64,000 nt of DNA from DATMNR01 sp963702765 (lineage in GTDB: Bacteria > Chloroflexota > Ktedonobacteria > Ktedonobacterales > Ktedonobacteraceae), in NCBI GenBank assembly GCA_963702765.1, contig CAVPEB010000042.1:62001-126000 (forward strand). The letters are read 5' to 3'. The notes below the pieces were generated by a model. It was not told the DNA's origin, ran no database searches, and saw only the letters and a program-made list of their open reading frames with translations. Below, piece by piece: positions 57,440 to 64,000 of this stretch; within the stretch, counting starts at the first letter, position 1, and each line of letters begins with the position of its first letter. Made by a program: the position numbers and the translations under genes.

Positions 57440-58450
57440 GTGGATATACAGCAAGCCATTCAAGATTATCTCACGTTTCATGAGATAGAGAACAGTAGTG
57501 CGTACACGATTGTAAACCACCGCAAGCAGTTGGGTTACTTCAGCGCGTGGCTTCAATCCGCTCATGGGATCACCGATACCGATGATATCCAGCTTGCGCA
57601 TTTGCGAGGTTGGATGGGGTACTTGCAGAAGACACCTGCCAGATATGGCGGCAAGCATAGTGATGCGACAGTCAACCGCTACGGGATGAGTATGCTGGCC
57701 TTTCTACACTGGTTGGAACGGGAGGAAATCTTACCCAAACCCATAACCACACGCTTCCGGTTGCCTCGCGTTGAGCAGAAGTTTATTCCAACCTACACAT
57801 TCGATGATATCGAGAAACTGTTTGATGCCTGTGAAGAGGGCGATAAGGCGAAACCTCGCCTGCGCAAGGCGCTCACTGCACGCAACCGCGCTATCGTTTC
57901 GGTGCTGGTCGATGCTGGACTGCGGCGCAGTGAGATCGTTTGTTTGAGGCTGTGTGATATCGACCGCGAACTGCGCTTGCTGACCGTCCACCGCAAAGGG
58001 AACAAGTGGCAGCAGGTGCCTGTTTCTCGTGATGGCTTCAAGCCTCTGCATGAGTACTTGACGAAGCACCGACCCTACCTTGCGAAACTTGGCGGGAGTT
58101 CTGTCGCCCGAAAAGAAGACGCCGTGTTTCTCTCGGCAAGGGGCGAGCCGATGACACCTGATGCGCTGTCTCTTCTCTTCAAACGATTGAAGAGACGCAC
58201 GGGTATAGACGATAAGAAAGTATCTGCGCATAACTGCCGCCGCTATATGGCGACGACGCAGCTAGCCAGGGGACGCAGCCCGCTTGATGTGCAGCGCCAG
58301 ATGGGGCATACCTCGCTCAAGATGACCAACCACTACTACTCGCAGACGGTTGAGCAGTTGCAGCGCACGCAGGAGCTATATTCGCCGTTGCGAGTGCGCA
58401 AAAGCGAGAGTGAAGCTGGCAGTTACGGCAGCGGCTACTGGGACGAGTGA
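57440..58450 (+). CDS. Tyrosine recombinase / integrase
   Basis: A 336-residue XerC/D-type recombinase: SAM-like core-binding domain (residues 1-105) and catalytic domain with R162 (GLRRSE), H264-x-x-R267 (AHNCRR), H290 (QMGHTS) and nucleophile Tyr299/300 (NHYYS). All active residues are present. The start is GTG 57440 with GGGAGG upstream. It is the only recombinase inside the inserted region and the best candidate to have formed the 47-nt and 14-nt repeat junctions. Confidence 0.93.
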   Translation: MDIQQAIQDYLTFHEIENSSAYTIVNHRKQLGYFSAWLQSAHGITDTDDIQLAHLRGWMGYLQKTPARYGGKHSDATVNRYGMSMLAFLHWLEREEILPKPITTRFRLPRVEQKFIPTYTFDDIEKLFDACEEGDKAKPRLRKALTARNRAIVSVLVDAGLRRSEIVCLRLCDIDRELRLLTVHRKGNKWQQVPVSRDGFKPLHEYLTKHRPYLAKLGGSSVARKEDAVFLSARGEPMTPDALSLLFKRLKRRTGIDDKKVSAHNCRRYMATTQLARGRSPLDVQRQMGHTSLKMTNHYYSQTVEQLQRTQELYSPLRVRKSESEAGSYGSGYWDE

Positions 58451-58621
58451 AACGAGACACTACACGAAGTATACAAAAGCAGGTATACTCATGGTGGGAG
58501 AGTGATGTCGGCAAAGTTTCAGAAGAGCATCATCGTGCACATAGGTGAAGCGAATGGTAAATGATTGCAGGAACAGAGGGAAGTACAGCTCTACCCAATC
58601 TCTAGCAGAAAGGGGAGTTGC

Positions 58622-59488
58622 ATGGACAATGATGAGCCGTTAACCAGGGAAGACGTAGAGCGTCTGCTTCAAGAAGCAGGGAGTTCCGCGAAGTTGGTTT
58701 TGCAGGATCGTAATTTGGGAGGTATTGACCTCTCAGGTCTCGACCTGAGCTCTGCCAACTTTGACGGGGCCGATTTGAGTGGAGCGAACCTGAGCAGAGC
58801 CAACTTGAGCCGGATCAGACTGGACTTTGCCAATCTGAGTGGCGCTGATTTGAGCTATGCCGACCTGGGCCTGGCAAACTTGAGTGAAGCCGATCTTACT
58901 GGGGCAAACCTGAGCGGAGCCAACCTGGTTGAAGCCTATCTGGTCCGAGCCACCCTGTGCAACGCTAACCTGAACAGTGCCAACCTTGTTTTAGCCTACC
59001 TGAGCAAGGCCGATCTCGCTGGGGCCATCTTGACTGGGGCCAACCTGAATGGAACGGACTTGAGCGGAGTCAACCTGAGCAAGGCCAACCTTGCCCAGTC
59101 CGACTCGAGTGAAGTTGGCACAGGGAATATTGTCACAAATCTGTTTAGAGGTAGAATAAACCGAAGGAGTTTTCTCGTAGGCATTCTGATAAGTTGTAGT
59201 CTTTTTCTGATCCCCCTCTTGATTGTTTCCCGTGTTCCCTTCAAAACCGGTGTAGCTGCCGTAGTCGCCCTTTTCGTGTTGCTGCTTGGGTGGGTATGCG
59301 GGTTCTTGTTCTCGCTCTCGATTCGTCGATTTCACGACTTCAATAAAAGCGGTCTGTATTACCTCTGGCTCTTCGTTCCCTTCGTCAACGTGTACTTTGG
59401 ATTCCTCTTATTTTTTGAAGAAGGAACGGTCGGCTTGAACCGTTACGGGCAACCACCCGGCCCTTCAGTAGAGCTCTTCTCCGTGTAA
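58622..59488 (+). CDS. Pentapeptide-repeat protein fused to a DUF805 membrane domain
   Basis: A 288-residue protein; ATG 58622 has GGGGAG at 6 nt. Residues 30-165 are about 26 A(N/D)LSx pentapeptides, a right-handed beta-helix. The C-terminal 120 residues are DUF805: RGRINRRSFLVG, three hydrophobic helices and RRFHDFNKSGLYYLW. DUF805 proteins are small integral membrane proteins of unknown role. Last gene of the second element; its stop is 10 bp before the terminal hairpin. Just upstream, AGTATAC/GTATACT (58468-58489) is a possible operator. Confidence 0.88.
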   Translation: MDNDEPLTREDVERLLQEAGSSAKLVLQDRNLGGIDLSGLDLSSANFDGADLSGANLSRANLSRIRLDFANLSGADLSYADLGLANLSEADLTGANLSGANLVEAYLVRATLCNANLNSANLVLAYLSKADLAGAILTGANLNGTDLSGVNLSKANLAQSDSSEVGTGNIVTNLFRGRINRRSFLVGILISCSLFLIPLLIVSRVPFKTGVAAVVALFVLLLGWVCGFLFSLSIRRFHDFNKSGLYYLWLFVPFVNVYFGFLLFFEEGTVGLNRYGQPPGPSVELFSV

Positions 59489-59497
59489 ACATACGTC

Positions 59498-59593
59498 AGA
59501 CCAAATTCCTTCCCTTTGTAGGAATTTGGTCTACTCTCGTAAAGTGGCTCTACAGGCCGATTGACAGGTCCGCTCAGACCTAATTCCTATACC
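59498..59593. other. Right junction of the inserted region: hairpin, terminal module and 14-nt repeat
   Basis: A hairpin with 13-bp arms (59498-59510 / 59520-59532) and a 39-nt module (59537-59575) match the layout at 54080-54162. They are followed by CTAATTCCTATACC (59580-59593), identical to 47765-47778. The repeat encodes the last residues and stop of the M55 gene. Confidence 0.7.
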
Positions 59594-60395
59594 AGAACTG
59601 GTCCCACGCCTCCCAAAAATTCTCACCCGTCGAAGTAACTGTGCGCGGGCCCTCGAACTTCACGCCTGTTCTTCCCTTGAAATCAGCAGCACCATCTGGA
59701 GAAGCGAGTTCCACCTTAAACGTTACTGGAGTAGTGAATTTGAGTGGTTTAGGCCAATGCTTCATACTGATGGCCTGGGCGACACGCATCTCAATCAAAG
59801 AACACGCATCCTTGGGAGCCATGTTGATTGAAGAATAGCGCCCCAGTCCAGTCTTGACAGGAGCGGTCACAACATCTTCACCTAGAAGCGCGGTCACCTC
59901 ACGGCAGGTTGCCTCGTCACCTGAGACAAAAATAGCAGGAACATCCCAACAGCCCGCGACTGCTGCCAGGATACCGCTTTCACCCACCAGCGTATCGTTG
60001 ATCCAGGCATTGTACCAGGCCTCCGAAGAAACTGTATGACATAGGACGCCATCAGGAGTGCCCGCCATAGCATGAGCGCCCAAAAATAAGATCGCGTCGC
60101 AACCTTGCTCAAATGAAGCAATATATCTTGCCCATGGATAGCCGAAGACATATTGCGCTCCTGATTCCAATTGTTCTGGAATGAAGCTTTTGAAGCTATA
60201 CGCGCCGCCCGCACCGTGGCAATCGACGACAACTATTTCTCTTGCCCCAGCTGCCCGCGCTCCACGCACAGCAGCATTCATCTCGTCTGTATATAGTTTT
60301 CTGCTTTGCTCGTAAAAAGCGGTGCCCGCAGAAACTTGATCCCAATGCTCGATACAGGAGATACCTTCCATATCACAGAAAATGACGACGCGCAT
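59580..60395 (-). CDS. M55-family D-aminopeptidase (DppA-like)
   Basis: A 271-residue zinc peptidase. Metal ligands are recognisable in CDMEGI (Asp, Glu near residues 8-10), VDCHGAGG (His about 60), LGAHAMAG (His about 104) and the Glu of LVGESG (about 140). DppA-type enzymes cut D-Ala-D-Ala and related D-peptides, recycling peptidoglycan. Length matches the family. The last four codons and stop form the 14-nt repeat at the element boundary, so the element kept the gene whole. Confidence 0.93.
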   Translation of the reverse strand: MRVVIFCDMEGISCIEHWDQVSAGTAFYEQSRKLYTDEMNAAVRGARAAGAREIVVVDCHGAGGAYSFKSFIPEQLESGAQYVFGYPWARYIASFEQGCDAILFLGAHAMAGTPDGVLCHTVSSEAWYNAWINDTLVGESGILAAVAGCWDVPAIFVSGDEATCREVTALLGEDVVTAPVKTGLGRYSSINMAPKDACSLIEMRVAQAISMKHWPKPLKFTTPVTFKVELASPDGAADFKGRTGVKFEGPRTVTSTGENFWEAWDQFWYRN

Positions 60396-60567
60396 ACCTT
60401 ACCCCTTTCAAACTACGTGTAATCTACTCTCCAGGATACTAAACAATCCTTATACCTTCAAGCCTCTATGACATAGAATGGTTGCTCAATGTCATAAAAA
60501 CAAGGTCTCCTGTAATCAGTAACGGGCAGCCGGGACTCTCATGCGCGAAAAGTGGCCTATTTACCTA

Positions 60568-61042
60568 CTATCTGCCTATAGAACTGGTGTCTTTGCGCTG
60601 GCGCTGCTGATATTTCTGTTCCAGATGCGCTAGCTTCTTCTGCTGTCTCGGGCTTAATTCATATTCGCGGTACACGCGTTTGCCGATTTTCCAGCCGATA
60701 TAGCCACAGATCACCGCGCCCACAATTGCGAAAATGGTCATAACAATACGTACGCTTATTGAGAGGTTGCCCTGAAACATTTGCGCGAGCGGATCGGCAT
60801 ACAGGCGACTCAAGATCGCTATCGTCAAACTCAGTAGCAGGCCTACCGTCACGCCCAGACAACAACCAAGTGGGCCACCATTGGTCTCTCCCTGAGCTTC
60901 TGGTGGAAGTTGGATTTTGTCAGAAGCTTGGTCTTCCGCGGTGGCTTCTTCTCCTGATTGGAGTTCTTGCCCTGCTTCTATAGTTATCAGCTATTTCCTC
61001 ATCATCGCCTTGTTGATCAGGTGGAGGGAATGGAACTGTCAT
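60568..61042 (-). CDS. Small two-helix membrane protein, frameshifted near its N-terminus
   Basis: ATG 61042 (GAAGG upstream) opens a polar N-terminus (MTVPFPPPDQQGDDEE) that is lost near 60985. One base over, EAGQELQSGEEATAEDQASD leads in frame to GCCLGVTVGLLLSLTIAILS and a second helix, ending at 60568. Without the join, only a 94-residue frame from 60852 remains. The basic tail (RQQKKLAHLEQKYQQRQR) faces the cytoplasm. Function unknown; possibly a DUF-type envelope protein. Confidence 0.6.
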
Positions 61043-61100
61043 CTCCTACCTTCTTCATGCTTCGAATTCATTCAGGGCATCTTCTGGTATGTTGAGCCGG

Positions 61101-61736
61101 TTAAAAAGTGCCAAATTGCCTGTCTCCTGCATCGCCTAACCCTGGAAGGATATAGCCAACGTCGTTAAGACTCTCGTCAAGCGCTGCGATATAAATATCA
61201 ATATCAGGATGGGTCTGAGAAAGCTTAAGTAAGCCGTAGGGAGCTGCGATGATGCCTACATAGCAAAGACGAGGAATAGCCCGTCTTTTGAGTACGTTTA
61301 TCGCGTCAATTGCAGAGCCGCCAGTGGCAAGCATAGGATCGACTGCGTAACAAACCTGCAGGTCTACACGGTGCGGGAGTTGATTGTAATACTCCATCGC
61401 CTCCAATGTCTGTTCATCACGGCGCAGGCCGAGGTGCCAGATTTGAGCATCCGGAATAACCTCTCGAAATCCTTCCGCCAGGCCAAGGCCAGCACGTAGG
61501 ATTGGTGTCACTCCTATACCACCTGCCAGACGTTGACTGATCATTGGCCCCATTGGTGTCTCTAACGGAATAGACTCAAGCGCGAGCGTTTCCGTAGCTT
61601 CGTAAGCGAGCAGCGCGCCAATCTCCTTCACATGACGATAAAACTCGGGTGGTTGTGTGTTTTTATCGCGTAATGCAGTCATTTTATGCGCCATTACCGG
61701 GTGGGAAGAAATATGCACGCGAGGCAAATTCAACAC
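61101..61736 (-). CDS. upp: Uracil phosphoribosyltransferase
   Basis: A 211-residue enzyme that makes UMP from uracil and PRPP in pyrimidine salvage. PRPP loop DPMLATGGSAIDAI, uracil-binding region GYILPGLGDAGDRQFGTF at the C-terminus, and early TALRDKNTQPPEFYRH are all in place. The start is GTG 61736 or the next codon TTG; the site upstream is weak. Divergent from the DUF503 gene. Confidence 0.96.
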   Translation of the reverse strand: MLNLPRVHISSHPVMAHKMTALRDKNTQPPEFYRHVKEIGALLAYEATETLALESIPLETPMGPMISQRLAGGIGVTPILRAGLGLAEGFREVIPDAQIWHLGLRRDEQTLEAMEYYNQLPHRVDLQVCYAVDPMLATGGSAIDAINVLKRRAIPRLCYVGIIAAPYGLLKLSQTHPDIDIYIAALDESLNDVGYILPGLGDAGDRQFGTF

Positions 61737-61908
61737 CTCATCCCGACTCGGTTGGTGGTACGCCTTGCATGGGCAAATTCGGACGCCCTCCGCTCGATGT
61801 AGTCGTTTCGGTCATAAAAATATACTCCTTTTTGCTATTGCACTTAACACATTTTACCAGAGTTACCTGGAAGGCGTCGAATCTTATCAACTGTGCTATA
61901 CTAGCTGC

Positions 61909-62199
61909 ATGAAAGTTGGAGTGAGCCAGATCACGTTACATTTGCCTGGGTGTCACTCGTTAAAAGATAAACGCCAGGTACTTCAATCTATTATGACCAG
62001 GACACGCCAGAAGTATGAAATTGCGATTGCGGAAGTCGATGAACAAGACCACTGGCAAATCGCTAAACTTGGCGTGAGTTGCGTCAGCAATAGTAGCCAG
62101 CATATTGATCAAATTCTGGGAAATGTTCTGCGTTTTATTGAAGAGACGCGCCCGGATATTATAGTGACCACTACAGAGGTCGAAATTATCAATTGGTAG
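61909..62199 (+). CDS. DUF503 (YlxP-like) protein, probably leaderless
   Basis: A 96-residue protein starting MKVGVSQITLHLPGCHSLKD, the family signature, with AEVDEQDHWQ and LGVSCVSN. YlxP proteins are small alpha/beta proteins found beside infB and rbfA and linked to ribosome or RNA metabolism. TATACT (61897-61902) lies 6 nt before the ATG and no ribosome-binding site is present, so transcription probably starts at or next to the start codon. Longer frames reading from upstream are not supported. Confidence 0.85.
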   Translation: MKVGVSQITLHLPGCHSLKDKRQVLQSIMTRTRQKYEIAIAEVDEQDHWQIAKLGVSCVSNSSQHIDQILGNVLRFIEETRPDIIVTTTEVEIINW

Positions 62200-62209
62200 A
62201 AACACAAGT

Positions 62210-63008
62210 ATGTCGTTACAGTTAGATTCTATGCCCCAACAAAGTTTACCCGCGTCTGTATACGTCCTTGGTGTGAGAGTCGACCGGGTCTCTCAATTGC
62301 AGGCGCTTGATATCATTGATCACATCATCGCCTCGCGCCGTTCCAGCGGAAACACATCGCAATGCCAGCAGATCGTGACCGTCAACACCGAGTTCGTAAT
62401 GGCTGCTCAGAAGAATCATGAGTTTCGTCATGCCATCAACAATGCTGCTCTCACTGTTGCCGATGGCATCGGTGTCGTCTGGGCAACGCGTTTCGTGGGT
62501 TTTCCAACTCCAGAGCGCATTACCGGCACTGATACACTGATAGCATTAGCGAAACGTTGTGCGGAGAAGGGCTATCGTCTCTATCTGCTTGGCGCTGCAC
62601 CAGGTATAGCCGAACAGGCCGGAGAACGTTTGCAGGCGCTTGCCCCTGGACTCCAAATAGCTGGCGCCTATGCTGGTTCACCTTCCCCTGACGAAGTGGA
62701 TGCCATTATCGAGCGTATTCATGCGGCGAATGCAGATATACTGTGTGTTGCTTATGGCGCTCCGGCACAGGATCTCTGGATATCATCACAATCTCTCTCG
62801 ATTACCCGCTGCAATCGCAATGGGAGTTGGTGGAGCATACGATTTCCTCTCGGGACGCCAGCGACGCGCGCCACAGATAATGCAACGTATGGGCCTGGAA
62901 TGGCTCTATCGACTGTACCGCGAACCATGGCGCTGGAAACGCATGCTGGCATTACCTCATTTCCTGATAAAGGTGCTTTTGAGAGGACGTAAAAAGCAAG
63001 ATGGGTGA
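62210..63008 (+). CDS. WecG/TagA/CpsF-family glycosyltransferase, frameshifted
   Basis: The first frame has VTVNTEFVMAAQKN, the catalytic VADGIGVVWA, PERITGTDTL and LLGAAPGIAEQAGERL, and goes as far as PAQDLW near 62783. The rest (LSRLPAAIAMGVGGAYDFLS, RRAPQIMQRMGLEWLYR) is one base over and ends at 63008. The joined product is about 265 residues, normal for the family, which transfers N-acetylmannosaminuronate-type sugars onto lipid-linked glycans. It overlaps the next gene by 8 bp, a glycan operon. Confidence 0.88.
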
Positions 63009-64000
63009 ATTTCATATAGACAAGTCGAGCCTACATTTGCTTATTTCAAGCTTTGTAAATAAGCGTGTGTTGGTGATTGGAGATATGGTTGCTGACGAGT
63101 ACTTGATCGGTAAACCGAAAAGTATCTCTCGTGAAGCCCCCGTATTGATCCTGGAACTGGACGAGGAGCGAACTATTCCTGGTGGTGCGTTGAATGTTGC
63201 TGTTAATGCTCGCACGCTTGGCGCGGAAGTTTTTCTCGCGGGTGTTGTCGGTGACGATTTGCCAGGCCAGCGTTTGCGTCGCTCTATTGCTGAACTGGGA
63301 ATGCAACAGGAGGGACTCGTCACCGATGCACACCGTCCCACTTCCACCAAAACACGTATTCTTGCTGGTAGCCCTCAAATAGTCCAACAGCAAATAGTGC
63401 GCATTGATCGTGTTGATACCTCAGATATAGAGCAGCCGGGCAAAGGATATATCTGCGACTATATTCGGCACATCTTGCCCGCGGTCGATGCGATTGTCCT
63501 CTCAGATTATGCAAACGGTGTCATTAGTCCTGATATTATTGCAACCTGCATTCCTATGGCAACTGAACTGAATAAGGTGGTTGTAGTGGATTCGCATGGC
63601 TCACTTTTCCGTTTTCAAGGTGTCACAGCTCTCACACCAAATCAACCAGAAGCAGAATTAACGCTTGGTAAAGCCATCATGTCGCAGGCTGATCTTGAAG
63701 AAGCAGGGCAACAATTGCTTGATGGAAGCCATGCCAGAAGTGTTCTTGTAACACGTGGTGGAGAGGGTATGAGCCTGTTCGAGATTGATAAACCTCCGCT
63801 GCACTTGCCAGTGCATCAATTAGATCATGGCATCGAAGTTGTCGATACGAATGGCGCGGGTGATACTGTAGCGGCAACCTTTACACTGGCTCTCACCGCC
63901 GGAGCAAGCTTTGCGGAATCTGCCTATCTTGCGAATGCTGCTGCCGCGCTTGTTGTGCGCCGCCTGGGATGTGCCAGCAATACGCCAGAAGAATTGATCA
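63001..64000 (+). CDS. PfkB-family sugar kinase, heptose-7-phosphate kinase (RfaE1/HldE)-like, partial
   Basis: The frame from ATG 63001 stays open to the window edge (333 codons, no stop). It contains VLVIGDMVADEYLIGKPKSI, EAPVLILE, IPGGALNVAVNARTLGA (substrate loop), LSDYANGV and the ATP/anion-hole motif DTNGAGDTVAATF. This set fits the kinase half of HldE, which makes D-glycero-beta-D-manno-heptose 1,7-bisphosphate for ADP-heptose. A cytidylyltransferase half may follow outside the window. Together with the preceding glycosyltransferase, it points to heptose-bearing surface glycans. Confidence 0.85.
   Translation, partial: MGEFHIDKSSLHLLISSFVNKRVLVIGDMVADEYLIGKPKSISREAPVLILELDEERTIPGGALNVAVNARTLGAEVFLAGVVGDDLPGQRLRRSIAELGMQQEGLVTDAHRPTSTKTRILAGSPQIVQQQIVRIDRVDTSDIEQPGKGYICDYIRHILPAVDAIVLSDYANGVISPDIIATCIPMATELNKVVVVDSHGSLFRFQGVTALTPNQPEAELTLGKAIMSQADLEEAGQQLLDGSHARSVLVTRGGEGMSLFEIDKPPLHLPVHQLDHGIEVVDTNGAGDTVAATFTLALTAGASFAESAYLANAAAALVVRRLGCASNTPEELI

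Noticed and set aside
58740..59100. 15-bp periodicity as a DNA repeat array
   Set aside because: It is the coding pattern of pentapeptide repeats.
58991..59335. Minus-strand frames opposite the pentapeptide-DUF805 gene
   Set aside because: Mirror translations of pentapeptide codons; the plus strand has the conserved domain.

Overview
The window most resembles a chromosomal segment of a filamentous, sporulating Chloroflexota bacterium of the Ktedonobacteria type. This is inferred from gene content, not from a marker search. The content includes Ser/Thr kinases with PQQ-type propellers, an ABC transporter carrying three FHA domains, secreted S53 peptidases, GAF/PAS histidine kinases, a TIR-NB-ARC-TPR protein, a bacterial Roco protein and pentapeptide-repeat proteins, at moderate G+C. 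Housekeeping genes are scattered among them: RNase J, FtsK, trmD, coaBC and upp.

Layout. 1-2.4 kb: a phasin-like granule protein with a PhaQ-like PadR regulator. 2-5 kb: a GAF histidine kinase and receiver protein. 5-15 kb: an M16 peptidase, two S53 peptidases, a CAP-domain lipoprotein and a kinase with a C-terminal propeller. 15-22 kb: RNase J, FtsK, Uma2 nuclease, TmrB-like ATPase and TrmD. 22-25 kb: three genes, two of which share a new-looking C-terminal module. 25.5-28.2 kb: an LRR-Roc-COR (Roco) protein. 28.6-30.9 kb: a PAS kinase/OmpR pair. 31-41 kb: metabolic and membrane genes, coaBC and the FHA-ABC transporter. 41.8-44 kb: a decayed TIR-NB-ARC-TPR gene between palindromic repeats. 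44-47.8 kb: an adhesin-like membrane protein and a soluble chemoreceptor.

The accessory heart of the window is 47.76-59.58 kb, inserted between two convergent genes, a chemoreceptor and an M55 aminopeptidase. A 14-nt repeat made of the 3' end of the M55 gene occurs at both outer edges. A 47-nt copy of the chemoreceptor 3' end, differing only at synonymous positions, lies inside at 54.2 kb. Two copies of a hairpin-plus-39-nt terminal module lie just before the inner and right junctions. I read this as two tandem integrated elements. The first carries a wHTH-EVE-McrB / DUF2357-nuclease defence pair whose McrB-like gene is split by a 1.6-kb insertion sequence. The second carries a membrane-anchored receiver protein, a pentapeptide/TIR-like protein, a replication-initiator-like gene, a tyrosine recombinase and a pentapeptide-DUF805 protein.

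A striking property of the window is the number of genes broken by a single-base indel (about 18 sites), often in short homopolymers or base runs, while flanking sequence on both sides of each break still codes for conserved protein. Many may be sequencing errors. The TIR-NB-ARC-TPR gene (four frameshifts and a stop) and the IS-split McrB gene look truly inactivated. 59.6-64 kb returns to core genes: M55 peptidase, upp, DUF503, a WecG-type glycosyltransferase and a heptose-kinase-like PfkB gene that runs off the end.
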